DNA of 64,000 bases from Pseudomonadota bacterium (GCA_018823175.1 JAHJIY010000085.1:1-64000); one strand, 5' to 3'. Positions 10,806 to 20,645 are shown, numbered from the stretch's first letter. The notes: generated from the sequence alone by a model not told the origin. Numbers and translations: made by a program.

Positions 10806-13016
10806 TCAATAGGTGAAAGTTAATTTTTTATCTTTTGTTCCTACCATGACTTCCCCGCCTTTGACAAGTTTCCCGAACAGAATTTCTTCGGCAAGAACGT
10901 CGCCTATTTCCTGCATGATCAAACGTCGTAAGGGTCTGGCGCCATAATCAGGATCATGGCCCTTGATGGCCAAAAAGGTTCGGGCTGCCCCGGTCAGTTT
11001 GATCGATACCTTCTTTGCGGTTAACTGGAGCTGTAATTCGTTGATCATTTTGTCGACAATTTTTTTCATAGTCGCTTGATTTAGGGAGTCAAAGGTTATC
11101 AGACTGTCCAGCCGGTTTCTGAATTCCGGCGAAAACAGATCTTTGATGGCCTTGTGTTCTTTGCCCTTTTTGCTGGGCATGAAGCCGATCGCCATTTCAC
11201 TCATTTCGCGAGCCCCGGCGTTGGTGGTCATGATCAGGATGACGTTTCTAAAGTCGGCCCGCCGCCCGTTGTTGTCAGTCAAGGTGGAATGGTCCATCAC
11301 TTGTAGCAAAATATTAAAAATGTCGGGATGGGCTTTTTCAATTTCATCAAGTAACAGCACGGAGTATGGATGCTTGCGGATCGCTTCGGTCAACAGGCCG
11401 CCCTGATCGAACCCCACATATCCCGGAGGGGCCCCAATCAGCCTGGCCACCGCATGTTTTTCCATGTATTCACTCATGTCAAAACGTTCAAAATGGATGG
11501 CCAGAGCTGCTGCTAACTGTTTTGCTACCTCGGTCTTGCCGACTCCGGTTGGTCCGGCAAAAAGAAATGAACCGGTTGGCCTTTCTATCTCACCAAGACC
11601 GGCTCGGGAACGTTTGACCGCCGTGACCAGTGTGTTTATGGCCTGGTCCTGCCCGAAGATAGTGGATTGCAGAAGTTGGTCAAGATTGCGCAGTTGTTCA
11701 ACGTCGGAAGTGGAGGCGCGACGCGCCGGGATCCGGGCCATTTTGGAAACCACATTTTCCACATCTCTGACCGTGACCACTTTTTTTGTTTTACCCGTTT
11801 TTTTAAGCCTGAAAGCCGCCCCAACTTCATCGATCACATCAATGGCCTTGTCCGGCAGAAAACGATCGTTAATGTAACGGGCAGAGAGTTCCGCCGCCGC
11901 CTTGATTGCGGTATCTGAATACTTGATGCCATGATGTTCTTCGTAACGGCTTTTAAGTCCTCGGAGGATGGCCATGGTTTCTTCCACCGAAGGTTCTTCA
12001 ATATCAATTTTTTGAAATCGACGGGAAAGGGCGCGGTCTTTTTCGATATGATTTTTCTGTTCCTCGTAGGTAGTTGACCCGATGCACCGCATTGATCCGG
12101 CCTGCAGGGCAGGTTTGAGAAGATTGGAGGCATCCATGCTACCGCCGCTGGTAGCTCCTGCCCCGACAATAGTGTGGATTTCGTCAATCAACAGGATAAT
12201 GTCTTTTTCTTGAAAGGCGTCGATCAATGATTTCAGTCTTTGCTCAAAATCGCCCCGGTATTTGGTGCCGGACATCAGAGCACCCATATCAAGAAGACGA
12301 ATTTCCACATTCTTGAGGAGATCAGGAACCTTGCCTTGGTGAACGCGCAGGGCCAAGCCTTCGGCAATCGCAGTTTTGCCGACTCCCGGTTCCCCGACCA
12401 GCAAAGGGTTGTTCTTGCGGCGGCGACAGAGGATCTGGATCATTCTTTCCATTTCTCTGCTCCGGCCGATCAGGGGGTCAATTTGTCCATCGGCTGCCCG
12501 TTGGCTGAAGTTAATGGTGTATTTGTCCAGTGCCGAGTCGGATTTGCCGGCATCTTTTTTGGTGATGGGATCTGGTTCGATGATTTTGTGTGGTATTTCC
12601 TGGGAAATGTATTCGACCACATCCAGCCGTTTTATTCCTTCTGATTGCAGATAATATGCGGCAAATGAGTCAGATTCGGCAAAGATGGCAACCAGAACGT
12701 CGGAGGCTTCCACTTCTTTTTTGCCGCAGCTTTGGACGTGGGCAATCGCCCTTTGCAGGACCCGGTTAAAGCCGATGGTTTGTATCGGATCATTTATTTC
12801 GTTTTCTTTCAGGGAGGCAAGATTACTTGAAAAGAAATTTTCCAGACTTTTTTTAAGTTTTTCAACACTGCCGCCACAGTTGGTAATTATTGTAGCAGCG
12901 TGTTCATCATGGAGCAGGGCGTAAAGAATATGCTCTACCGTTACATGTTCGTGTTTGCGGGTTTTAGCTTCTCTTATCGCCATGACCAGTGCGAGTTCAA
13001 GCTTGTTGCTTATCAT
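10806..13016 (-). CDS. clpA: ATP-dependent Clp protease ATPase subunit ClpA
   Basis: A 736-residue AAA+ unfoldase that feeds substrates into ClpP. It has the double Clp N-domain (1-145), a first AAA module with Walker A GEPGVGKT (about 203-210) and Walker B LLIDEIH, and a second module with GPTGVGKT and LLLDEIEKAH. The C-terminal D2-small domain is complete. It has no middle coiled-coil insertion, which separates it from ClpB and ClpC. It follows clpS by 47 bp. clpP is not in the window. Confidence 0.96.
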   Translation of the reverse strand: MISNKLELALVMAIREAKTRKHEHVTVEHILYALLHDEHAATIITNCGGSVEKLKKSLENFFSSNLASLKENEINDPIQTIGFNRVLQRAIAHVQSCGKKEVEASDVLVAIFAESDSFAAYYLQSEGIKRLDVVEYISQEIPHKIIEPDPITKKDAGKSDSALDKYTINFSQRAADGQIDPLIGRSREMERMIQILCRRRKNNPLLVGEPGVGKTAIAEGLALRVHQGKVPDLLKNVEIRLLDMGALMSGTKYRGDFEQRLKSLIDAFQEKDIILLIDEIHTIVGAGATSGGSMDASNLLKPALQAGSMRCIGSTTYEEQKNHIEKDRALSRRFQKIDIEEPSVEETMAILRGLKSRYEEHHGIKYSDTAIKAAAELSARYINDRFLPDKAIDVIDEVGAAFRLKKTGKTKKVVTVRDVENVVSKMARIPARRASTSDVEQLRNLDQLLQSTIFGQDQAINTLVTAVKRSRAGLGEIERPTGSFLFAGPTGVGKTEVAKQLAAALAIHFERFDMSEYMEKHAVARLIGAPPGYVGFDQGGLLTEAIRKHPYSVLLLDEIEKAHPDIFNILLQVMDHSTLTDNNGRRADFRNVILIMTTNAGAREMSEMAIGFMPSKKGKEHKAIKDLFSPEFRNRLDSLITFDSLNQATMKKIVDKMINELQLQLTAKKVSIKLTGAARTFLAIKGHDPDYGARPLRRLIMQEIGDVLAEEILFGKLVKGGEVMVGTKDKKLTFTY

Positions 13017-13063
13017 CTTTTTTCCTCTGCATACTTAATTTCAATGCGCGACGTTGTTATTTT

Positions 13064-13378
13064 TTACAGATGTTCCACTGAGCATTTAAGTGGATATTCA
13101 TTTTTGCGGGCCAGGTCGTGCACAATTAAAACTTTGGTTTCAGCCACGTCCCGGGGGTAAATCCCTGCCACTCCCATTCCTTGCTGGTGGACGTTGAGCA
13201 TTATCTTGGTGGCCTCGGTGGGGTTTTTATGAAAAATCACCTCAAGGACCATTACCACGAATTCCATGGTCGTATAATCGTCGTTATGCAAAAGAACCTT
13301 GAACATGGATGGCTCTTTAACCTGTTGGCGATTATCGGTAATTACCCACTCTTCAAACTCTTTATGCGGTGCGGACAT
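13064..13378 (-). CDS. clpS: ClpS adaptor protein
   Basis: A 104-residue adaptor that delivers N-degron substrates to ClpA. It shows the core MFKVLLHNDDYTTMEFVVMVL with the Asn-Asp-Asp and Met residues that form the N-degron pocket, and the downstream KIMLNVHQQGMGVAG helix. It lies directly upstream of clpA. Confidence 0.96.
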   Translation of the reverse strand: MSAPHKEFEEWVITDNRQQVKEPSMFKVLLHNDDYTTMEFVVMVLEVIFHKNPTEATKIMLNVHQQGMGVAGIYPRDVAETKVLIVHDLARKNEYPLKCSVEHL

Positions 13379-13630
13379 CGGTTCAATATTTTTTGTATAG
13401 AATCTTGGTCAAGATAATTAACTTTATTCTCTCATCCCTGGGGCAATCGCCTGGATGGTGGCAGGAGGTAAATTTATTTTGACAGACAAGGGTCTAAAAT
13501 TTTTTGCTGCTTTTCTAATTTTTATAATTGTAATCATTAACCGCAATATACACCAGCATGTTAATCACCTCAATCGTGCAATCGCCGGAGGTCTGGAGGG
13601 AAATAATCACCAGACCGGTAATTTGTATTA

Positions 13631-14989
13631 TTATTCGGCAAGGATCTTGAAAAACATGTTTTCCAGGATCAATGCCGGCGGGAGACCGGAGCCTTTGAGC
13701 CGGAATTCCGCGTCAAGAATGTCAGAGAAACAGTTGCGGACCTTGGTAGTCGAAAACTTTTCCGCCTTTTGGAACATCATGAATAAAGCGTAAGGATGAC
13801 TCGGAAGACTCGAAGGCCATTCGATCCTTTGTTGTTTTAACCTTTCCAGATAGCCTTTTTGGAAGGCACCATATGATAGGCCCGGGACATAAGATGGGTC
13901 GGCAATATCTTGCAGGGAGCGGACGATCAGCAACTTTTTCATATGGTTTCTGACTCCCGAGATAATGACCAGAGGGTGTGTCCCGTTTTCCTGGAGCCGG
14001 GCGGCAATAACCATGGTTTCCGACAGATTGCGATTGGCCAGGGCTTCGGTCAGTTCGAATAGGGCTTCCTCGCGGGTGCGGCCGATAATGGCGTTCAGGT
14101 CTTCGATCGTAATGGTATTTTGATCACCTACATAGAGGGCGAGTTTTTCGCTTTCCCGTTCGGCGGCTACCGGATGAAACCCTATTCTTTCAAGGAAGAT
14201 CGGTAGGGCGCGCGGCTCTAATTTTTTGCCGAAACCGGCCAGGGTTTTTTGTACTATCTCACTAAGGACTTCCTGTTGTTCTTTGTCGGCGGCCCGGCTG
14301 AATCCGGCTTCGACCGTAAGGTCAACCACCGCCCCGTGTTCGGAAATATATTTGTACAGTCTTTTTCTTTTATCCACCGCTTCGGCGATGAGCAATAATA
14401 TATTGCCGCTGGGTAGCCCCTCCTCCAAAGCACTGAGAAAAAGGTCGGCCGCTTCATTTTTCTCCGATGGTGGCGGGTTGTTCGGGGTGTCGGTGGTTGC
14501 CGTAATTTCTTGCACCCATTTCAGATTGCCCTGGGGTTTGGCAAAGCCGAAAACGCTTTTCCATTTGGCGGCGGAGAGATCGGCCATTTCATCTGAGGCC
14601 AGGCGTCCCATGATGAGCAATTGTTTAAGGTAGCGTCCGGTCAGTTCAAGGTCCTTTGCCTCAAATGCTTCTTCCGCCTTGTTCCAGATTGTTTTGGCGA
14701 TTACTTTAGAATAAAGGAGTTTGGAGTCGTTTACTTTGATGACGGTTCTTCCGGCAAATAAGCTGTAGGTGCGAAGCTGGTTTAAGGTCTTGCGCGGCTC
14801 TTCCTGATCGCCGTCGATTACCCGGAGGTTGTTTCGTTGCGTTTGCTCGGGCAGGAGAAGTTCGATTAGTTCATTGGCGGTCTGGCGGCAGAGATGACGT
14901 TCCCCGAAGACCAGATAGACAGGCAAAATTTCCCCTTGTTTAATGGCTTTAAACAGTTTTAAGGTGTCTGATCTTTTGTATACTGGCAT
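13631..14989 (-). CDS. holA: DNA polymerase III delta subunit
   Basis: A 452-residue clamp-loader subunit. The N-terminal domain begins YKRSDTLKLFKAIKQGEILPVYLVFGE and has the family segments LRVIDGDQEEP and RTVIKVNDS. The C-terminal helical part contains AFQKGYLERLKQQ. It is about 100 residues longer than E. coli HolA because of an insertion at about 100-190 that is hydrophilic and includes a Pro/Thr-rich piece. The delta subunit opens the beta sliding clamp. Confidence 0.9.
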   Translation of the reverse strand: MPVYKRSDTLKLFKAIKQGEILPVYLVFGERHLCRQTANELIELLLPEQTQRNNLRVIDGDQEEPRKTLNQLRTYSLFAGRTVIKVNDSKLLYSKVIAKTIWNKAEEAFEAKDLELTGRYLKQLLIMGRLASDEMADLSAAKWKSVFGFAKPQGNLKWVQEITATTDTPNNPPPSEKNEAADLFLSALEEGLPSGNILLLIAEAVDKRKRLYKYISEHGAVVDLTVEAGFSRAADKEQQEVLSEIVQKTLAGFGKKLEPRALPIFLERIGFHPVAAERESEKLALYVGDQNTITIEDLNAIIGRTREEALFELTEALANRNLSETMVIAARLQENGTHPLVIISGVRNHMKKLLIVRSLQDIADPSYVPGLSYGAFQKGYLERLKQQRIEWPSSLPSHPYALFMMFQKAEKFSTTKVRNCFSDILDAEFRLKGSGLPPALILENMFFKILAE

Positions 14990-15200
14990 ATGTAGGAGAA
15001 AAGCTGCTCTTTATGGTAGAATTTGATGATGGGGATAAAATACTCTTTTTATTATTTTTGAAAAAGGGCAATTAGTAAAATTTGGTTATTGAACATGCAA
15101 AGCGAAACAAATTCACCGCAACTCGGAGTGTCGCAAGCCCCCTTATCTGCTGCGGGGTTAGTGAGCGAATCTAATGATAACATCCTTACATACGGAGATT

Positions 15201-15220
15201 CCCCGTGGCTTACCGCGGGG
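15201..15220. repeat. REP-like GC-rich hairpin
   Basis: An 8-bp stem with one G-T pair and a CTTA loop (CCCCGTGG-ctta-CCGCGGGG) ends a 120-bp stretch that contains other short G/C palindromic pieces (CCCCC and GCGGGG near 15138-15162). This style is typical of REP elements and of IS200/IS605-type ends. No transposase or RAYT gene is present in the window. Confidence 0.5.
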
Positions 15221-15249
15221 AGCTTCAATCAAAAGTTATGGAGGAGTTA

Positions 15250-16398
15250 ATGGGGCCAGAAGAAGGCAAGTCATCCAGGAAACTTGGCGTTCTGATCGGT
15301 GGTTCCGGGTTGATCGGCGGGGCCTTGATGCATTATTTTAAGATTAACGCCCCTCGGGAAATTGAAGTTTTGTCGCCCAACAGCAAGAAGTTAAGTTTGC
15401 GGGAATTGTCTGATATAAAAGACTATTTTGCAAAATATAAGCCTGAATTCATTATAAACTGTGCGATCGCCTCGATTGATTCTGATCCTAAAATGGCTTA
15501 TGAAGTCAATTATGTCGGGGCGATTTCTCTGGCGCGAGTGGCCCTGGCCCTTGGCATTCCGTATATTCATGTCAGTTCTGCCGCCACCATGCCAAACGGG
15601 GAGAACCTTTCTGAAGATGAGATGTTGCCCCTTACCCCGGATTTGTCTAACTACGCCAAGTCCAAATTGATGGCCGAGCTTACCCTTAAGCATATGCATG
15701 AAACAAAGGGTCTGGATTATACGGTTATTCGACTTGGTGTGGTTTACGGTAAACATGACCATAAGATTCAGGGGTTTCATCGGCTTTTTTTCTCCATTAT
15801 GGATAAAGCGATGCCGGTAATGCTAACCCGCCGTGGAGTATTGCACTCCTATTCGCACAGTAAAAAACTGCCACCTTTTATTTATTATATTCTTGATCAT
15901 CGAAAGGAATTTTCCGGCCAGACTTATAATTTCGTAGACCGTAATCCGGTTGAATTGGCCCAGCTGATTCTGACCATTAAATCGTATCTGGAACTTAACG
16001 TCCCGAAGGAGATTTATCTGCCTTATCCGATGGCCCAGTTCGGGCGGTTGTGCCTGGGATTAATGGTTAAAATTTTAGCACGGATCGGGATTGAGGCCAG
16101 GATGCCTGGTGAATTGATGTTTCTGGAAAATTTTTATAAGACCCAGACCCTTTCTTCGCAAAAGTTAGAGAACTCTTCCTATGTTGATCCAGCTCCCGAG
16201 GTGACGGTTTTCAGTTCTTTGCCGGGCATGATTCAGTACTACCTCACTCGCTGGGAACATTTGAATCTTATTTCTTCCTATAACCAGGATTTTTTTGATC
16301 CCAGTCGACAGACGGAGGATTTTATTTCAGATCCCGAGAAGCTTCTTAATATCGTTAACCAGGAAGAGAGTGATGCTCTCCCTGGGTTTAAGGCATGA
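15250..16398 (+). CDS. NAD-dependent epimerase/dehydratase (extended SDR)
   Basis: The frame is open from GTG 15205, but that codon lies inside the REP-like hairpin. ATG at 15250 follows GGAGGAG closely and is preferred, giving 382 residues. It has a Rossmann motif GGSGLIGGAL near the N-terminus, an INCAIASIDSDP segment, and a catalytic-type YAKSK (Tyr-x-x-x-Lys) with an upstream Ser in HVSSAATM. The C-terminal 170 residues are not typical of characterised sugar epimerases. The substrate is unknown. The endonuclease IV gene follows after 6 bp. Confidence 0.72.
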   Translation: MGPEEGKSSRKLGVLIGGSGLIGGALMHYFKINAPREIEVLSPNSKKLSLRELSDIKDYFAKYKPEFIINCAIASIDSDPKMAYEVNYVGAISLARVALALGIPYIHVSSAATMPNGENLSEDEMLPLTPDLSNYAKSKLMAELTLKHMHETKGLDYTVIRLGVVYGKHDHKIQGFHRLFFSIMDKAMPVMLTRRGVLHSYSHSKKLPPFIYYILDHRKEFSGQTYNFVDRNPVELAQLILTIKSYLELNVPKEIYLPYPMAQFGRLCLGLMVKILARIGIEARMPGELMFLENFYKTQTLSSQKLENSSYVDPAPEVTVFSSLPGMIQYYLTRWEHLNLISSYNQDFFDPSRQTEDFISDPEKLLNIVNQEESDALPGFKA

Positions 16399-16404
16399 GA
16401 AGCG

Positions 16405-17256
16405 ATGCCACTTCTTGGCGCTCATATGTCGGTGGCCGGTGGTTTGTTTCTTGCTGTTGACCGGATAAATCAGGTGGGTGGGGCGGCTTTGCAGATTTTC
16501 ACCAGGAATCAACGGCAATGGCGGGTGCCAAGTTTGTCGGCGGAAGAGGTCGGCCGGTTTCGCCAGGCCTGCCAAAAATCCGGGGATATGCCGGTCGCGG
16601 CCCATGATTCTTATTTGATTAATCTGGCATCGCCCAAGAAGGATGCGGCCGACAGATCGGTGGCGGCTTTTGCTGATGAAATAAGGCGGGCCGAGACCCT
16701 TAGTATTCCATATTTGATAATGCATCCCGGCGCCCATCTGGGAGAAGGAATTGAGCCAGGACTGCGGCGTTTTGTTGATAACCTTGATTTGGCGTTAGAT
16801 CTGGCCGGGGATTGCAGGGTTATGGTTCTGATCGAAACCACGGCGGGACAGGGCACTGCTTTGGGTTCAACTTTTGAGGAAATTTCTTATATTATAAGGA
16901 ACTCCACCCATACTAGGCGACTTGGAGTGTGTTTTGATACCTGTCATGTTTTTGCTGCTGGTTATGATTTTCGTACTCTGGCTACTTACCATAAAACTTT
17001 TGACCGGTTTGACCGTTTGATCGGACTGGAAAAGTTGTTGTTTTTTCATTTGAATGACTCTCAAAAAGATCTGGGCAGTCGGGTGGACAGGCATGCGCAT
17101 ATAGGCCAGGGCAGGATCGGTCTGGAGGGTTTTGGCTTATTGTTGAACGATTTGCGGTTTAAGGATCACCCGATGGTTCTTGAAACCCCGAAAGGGGTTG
17201 ATTTGCAGGAGGACCGTGAGAATCTGACTGTTCTCCGGAGGTTGATCGTTATTTAA
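16405..17256 (+). CDS. nfo: endonuclease IV (AP endonuclease)
   Basis: A 283-residue TIM-barrel enzyme that cuts DNA 5' of abasic sites. Metal-ligand motifs are in place: HDSYLINLASP, MHPGAHLG, LIETTAGQG, FDTCHVFAAGYD, FFHLNDS, HAHIGQGRIG and LETPKG. It is 6 bp behind the SDR gene. Its last 8 bp overlap the 3' end of the opposing nth-exoIII fusion gene, so two abasic-site enzymes are encoded tail to tail. Confidence 0.96.
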   Translation: MPLLGAHMSVAGGLFLAVDRINQVGGAALQIFTRNQRQWRVPSLSAEEVGRFRQACQKSGDMPVAAHDSYLINLASPKKDAADRSVAAFADEIRRAETLSIPYLIMHPGAHLGEGIEPGLRRFVDNLDLALDLAGDCRVMVLIETTAGQGTALGSTFEEISYIIRNSTHTRRLGVCFDTCHVFAAGYDFRTLATYHKTFDRFDRLIGLEKLLFFHLNDSQKDLGSRVDRHAHIGQGRIGLEGFGLLLNDLRFKDHPMVLETPKGVDLQEDRENLTVLRRLIVI

Positions 17257-18715
17257 AGATGATCTGTACCGGGCAGTGATCTGAACCCATAATTGAGCTT
17301 AAGATATCGGCGCTCTTGACCCGGCTTTTACTGTTTTGATCAATGAAGAAATAATCTATCCGCCAACCGATATTCCTTGCTCTTGCGTTAAATCGGTAGC
17401 TCCACCAGGTATATTGGCCTGGTTGCTGATTATACATACGAAAGGTGTCCTGATACCCTGCTTTAATGAAATCATCCATCCAGGCCCGCTCCGGGGGAGA
17501 GAATCCCGGGTTCTTTTCATTATTATCCGGGTTTTCCAGGTCGATTGGTTGATGGGCCACATTGAAATCTCCGGTGATCAGCACTGATTTTTTGGGGAAC
17601 AGATTTTGGCAAAAATTCAGGATGTGGCGGTTGAAATCGAGTTTGAATTCAAGACGCTTCAAGCCATGCTGGGCGTTGGGAAAATAGGTATTAATAAAAT
17701 AGTAGTTGTCGAATTCCAGGGTTAAAACTCTTCCTTCCCGATCGGCGACATCTTCTCCCAAGCCATAAATAACTCGAATGGGTTTGGTTTTTGTATAGAT
17801 GCAGACTCCGGAATAGCCTTTTTTTTCGGCCGGCAGCCAATAGGACTGATAACCGGCAAGATTAAGCAGTTGATCCGATAACTGGTCCGGCTGGGCCTTG
17901 ATTTCCTGGAGGGCCAGGATATCCGGGTTGAGTTCATTAACGATCTCAGTAAAACCTTTTTTTTCAATAGCTCTGATGCCGTTCACATTCCAGGAGATTA
18001 ATTTTTTAGGTCGGGATGAATCAGGGCTTGTACTTTTATCTGGCAGACGACGGGCGGTGACGCCTATTTTAGGGCATAAATTATTAATAATGCATCGGTC
18101 GCAGTGCGGACGGAGCGGGCGGCAGGTTCCCTGGCCAAATGCGACCAGGATGGAGTTAATCCGTGCCCAATATTGAGTCGGCAGTTTCTCGCGAAGTGCC
18201 ATTTCCGTCTGCAGGGGAGTCGAGGTCTGAACGTAACCCCAGATATTCGTGATCCGGTGGACATGGGTATCAACACAGATTGCCGGCTTATTAAAGGCTA
18301 AGCAGACCACAAGGTTTGCGGTTTTGCGACCGACTCCAGGCAATTTAATCAGAGACTCAACGGTGTCGGGTATTTGGGAGTTGTAGAGATCGGCAAGTTG
18401 TCCGGGCAGAGAGGATAAATGTCTGGCCTTGGTTTTATAGAAGCCAACCGGGTAAATTAGTTTGGCTATTTTTTCTTCCGGAAGCAGAGCCAGGCTTTCC
18501 AGGGAAGGGGCTTGTTTGAACAGACGCCCAGCGGCCTTGGCGGTCACTTCATCTTTGGTTCGGGCCGAAAGAATCGTGGCGATCAAGATACGATAAGGGT
18601 CAGTACTTTGCGCCGCCATCAGGTCAATGACCGGCACCTGATAAGTTTCAACCTCTTTTGCCAGAATTGTAAAGGCCTGGTGAATGTCAAAATTTAATGG
18701 TGGATTATTTTTCAT
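17249..18715 (-). CDS. endonuclease III-exonuclease III fusion protein
   Basis: A single 488-residue frame joins two base-excision-repair enzymes. Residues 1 to about 212 are endonuclease III: helix-hairpin-helix LPGVGRKTANLV with catalytic Lys, VDTHVHRITNIWG with catalytic Asp, and a complete CX6CX2CX5C iron-sulfur loop. A linker rich in Ser/Pro/Lys (about 213-233) follows. Residues 234-488 are exonuclease III: ISWNVNGIRA, ALQEIKA, GDFNVAH and the C-terminal GSDHCP with its catalytic His. The first half can remove damaged pyrimidines and nick the abasic site, and the second can clean the 3' end. Both active sites look intact, so this is not a decayed gene. It overlaps nfo by 8 bp. Confidence 0.93.
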   Translation of the reverse strand: MKNNPPLNFDIHQAFTILAKEVETYQVPVIDLMAAQSTDPYRILIATILSARTKDEVTAKAAGRLFKQAPSLESLALLPEEKIAKLIYPVGFYKTKARHLSSLPGQLADLYNSQIPDTVESLIKLPGVGRKTANLVVCLAFNKPAICVDTHVHRITNIWGYVQTSTPLQTEMALREKLPTQYWARINSILVAFGQGTCRPLRPHCDRCIINNLCPKIGVTARRLPDKSTSPDSSRPKKLISWNVNGIRAIEKKGFTEIVNELNPDILALQEIKAQPDQLSDQLLNLAGYQSYWLPAEKKGYSGVCIYTKTKPIRVIYGLGEDVADREGRVLTLEFDNYYFINTYFPNAQHGLKRLEFKLDFNRHILNFCQNLFPKKSVLITGDFNVAHQPIDLENPDNNEKNPGFSPPERAWMDDFIKAGYQDTFRMYNQQPGQYTWWSYRFNARARNIGWRIDYFFIDQNSKSRVKSADILSSIMGSDHCPVQIIFK

Positions 18716-18735
18716 TTTGTGGGCGAGGAAGCAAA

Positions 18736-18769
18736 AAAATAGCCACCAGAGCGCTCTGATGGCTATTTT
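18736..18769 (-). terminator. intrinsic terminator
   Basis: A 17-bp stem with one mismatch (AAAATAGCCACCAGAGC paired with GCTCTGATGGCTATTTT) is followed on the minus strand by a T-run. It closes the minus-strand cytochrome unit whose last gene ends at 18828 and insulates the fusion gene below it. Confidence 0.88.
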
Positions 18770-18827
18770 AGATCAAGAAGATTTGAAAGTTTATCGGGAA
18801 ACTAAATTAATTATATCCACATCCTGG

Positions 18828-19253
18828 TTATTTAATCTTGGATCGGAGATAGGAAATAGTATCATTAATAGTATCTGCCAATTCTTTGAGAGGGTCTTCC
18901 TCCCGTAACTTTATCTCTTTGTCAATGTTGCCAGCCTGAATGATTTTCAAATCTTCTTCTATCCGAAAAACAGGACCAGCCAATTTTTGTGGTAGGAATA
19001 AGGCCAGCAGAGTACCGCTAAACAAGCTGACAAAGGTACCGGCAAGGATAACTGGAATAAGCAGATCACTTACTTTCCTTATTTTGATGTGAGCATCATA
19101 AAAAGAATTTCCGACTTCCTGGCTCGAATAAAAATACAGGATTATTGCCGCAATAATGGAGCTTAATAATACTGTTCCCAGTATTCTTGTCAACAACCAC
19201 ATTTGAAATCTTTTTTTAACTTGGAGATTAAGTTTTTTTCTTTTGTATTGCAT
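18828..19253 (-). CDS. HAMP-domain membrane protein
   Basis: A 141-residue inner-membrane protein with two transmembrane segments (about 18-43 and 63-87). A HAMP-like region follows, starting LAGPVFRIEEDLKIIQAGN and ending in a helix. There is no kinase, methyl-accepting or cyclase domain after HAMP, so it cannot signal by itself. It lies 56 bp after the pentaheme cytochrome gene at the end of the minus-strand run and may be a partner for it. The family occurs beside cytochromes, but its role is unknown. Confidence 0.65.
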   Translation of the reverse strand: MQYKRKKLNLQVKKRFQMWLLTRILGTVLLSSIIAAIILYFYSSQEVGNSFYDAHIKIRKVSDLLIPVILAGTFVSLFSGTLLALFLPQKLAGPVFRIEEDLKIIQAGNIDKEIKLREEDPLKELADTINDTISYLRSKIK

Positions 19254-19309
19254 TGTTAGCCCGTCCTGTTTTTGAGGGTATACTTGTTTTTGTCAGGTTG
19301 GAGAAATTA

Positions 19310-20512
19310 TTACAGCATATCTTTATGACAACCTACGCAAAGTTCTTTATTGGATGCTTTTATCGTCCGGTATGGAAAGTCGGAACCATGTTTTATATGA
19401 CATGACATGCAGGTTATGCGACCATCCGGCAGAGTAGAATACTCAGGCGGGATGGTCATTCCTTTTTTTGGGTAGACGTTAACCGGATGAGAAAGCCCCT
19501 TTTTGTATTGTTGGTGGCAGTTAAAACAAATTGGGATGGTTAACACAAATGGTTCATTGGTGATTACATGCCGAACCACCTCAAGGCCTTCATCGTTGTT
19601 CCCGTATTGCGGTTTCTTCGTAAGATCCATGGTGCCGAGACTTATTGGAACTGATTGGTTAGCGGAAATTTTAACTAGATAGTTTCCATCGCTTTGGAAT
19701 ATTTCTGTGTCGATCTTGAAATCTTTGGCTTTTATTCCTTTTTCAACATTGTTGGTTTCAAGATTTGAGAATGTATTTTTTGTTGATAAAGTTAATTGAT
19801 CTGAGACCGTCTGGTTACCGAAAATATCTTCGGAAATTACCTTGAACAAGTATGTTTTGTTGGGCTTGATATCGGTCAGTGTTATTTGATGTTTTTTGGT
19901 GAAGAGGCTTACCTGGGGAGAATAGTTATTTAACTTCTTAAGTCCGTAATTGACCATTGAATTCGCCATTTCGTCAGTTTCCCAGCCGATTGTGGCTGAA
20001 AAAAACAGACCTTTCTCGACTTCGAGTACTTTTACGTTGGTTATTTTGGGAGGTGTATGGTCATTATCATATCGTTTTAGTTCAGCAAGCGGAGGTAACG
20101 GCAGTTCGTTTTGAATGATTTCTTTTTTGTTTACTTCTGCTTCAATTAAAAGGGTGGCCTTTGTTTCGATTAAAAGGCCAGTTTTGGCCTTGGAGGCAGG
20201 AAAGTTGAACCAGTGAACCTGGCTTGGAGTGTAATTGCGACCAAGCCATTTGACGCGGTTCCGCTTTTCGGCCGCTTCTGCATAAAGTTCTTTTTCCGAG
20301 GGAGGAGCGGTATGGCAATCCTGGCATTTTTGTTGTAAAAAAGGTAGGTGAACAAATCGTTTCGAACTCCCTTCCTGCCAGATATCATCATGGCAGTCGA
20401 GACATTTTTCGGCGGCTGATGTCTCGGCAAGGGCCGTTCCGGTCATGGTGACAAAAAGAAGGGCGACCAAGAGGAAAAATCCATAATAATATTTATATAG
20501 AACTTTAAGCAT
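19310..20512 (-). CDS. pentaheme c-type cytochrome with fibronectin-like middle domain
   Basis: A 400-residue exported protein with a signal peptide (about 1-29, ending GTALA). Two CXXCH motifs (CLDCH, CQDCH) lie near the N-terminus and three (CFNCH, CMSCH, CVGCH) near the C-terminus. The 200 residues between have a fibronectin-III-like stretch (TPPKITNVKVLEVEKGLFFSA ... and KTYLFKVISEDIFGNQT). The last motif is seven residues from the end. A plausible promoter upstream is TTGCCC at 20669-20674 and TATGAT at 20646-20651 with a 17-nt spacer. It could be a periplasmic electron carrier with a docking domain. Confidence 0.85.
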   Translation of the reverse strand: MLKVLYKYYYGFFLLVALLFVTMTGTALAETSAAEKCLDCHDDIWQEGSSKRFVHLPFLQQKCQDCHTAPPSEKELYAEAAEKRNRVKWLGRNYTPSQVHWFNFPASKAKTGLLIETKATLLIEAEVNKKEIIQNELPLPPLAELKRYDNDHTPPKITNVKVLEVEKGLFFSATIGWETDEMANSMVNYGLKKLNNYSPQVSLFTKKHQITLTDIKPNKTYLFKVISEDIFGNQTVSDQLTLSTKNTFSNLETNNVEKGIKAKDFKIDTEIFQSDGNYLVKISANQSVPISLGTMDLTKKPQYGNNDEGLEVVRHVITNEPFVLTIPICFNCHQQYKKGLSHPVNVYPKKGMTIPPEYSTLPDGRITCMSCHIKHGSDFPYRTIKASNKELCVGCHKDML

Positions 20513-20645
20513 GCTGATCCCTTAAAATATTTGTTAACCCGGACTGACAGGTTTTTGTGGTAATAATGCACGTGGCAATATCACAACAGGGTTTAGATCA
20601 ACTTTTTCATTTGGATGAATGTTTACTTTTCTCAATATCAGAATA

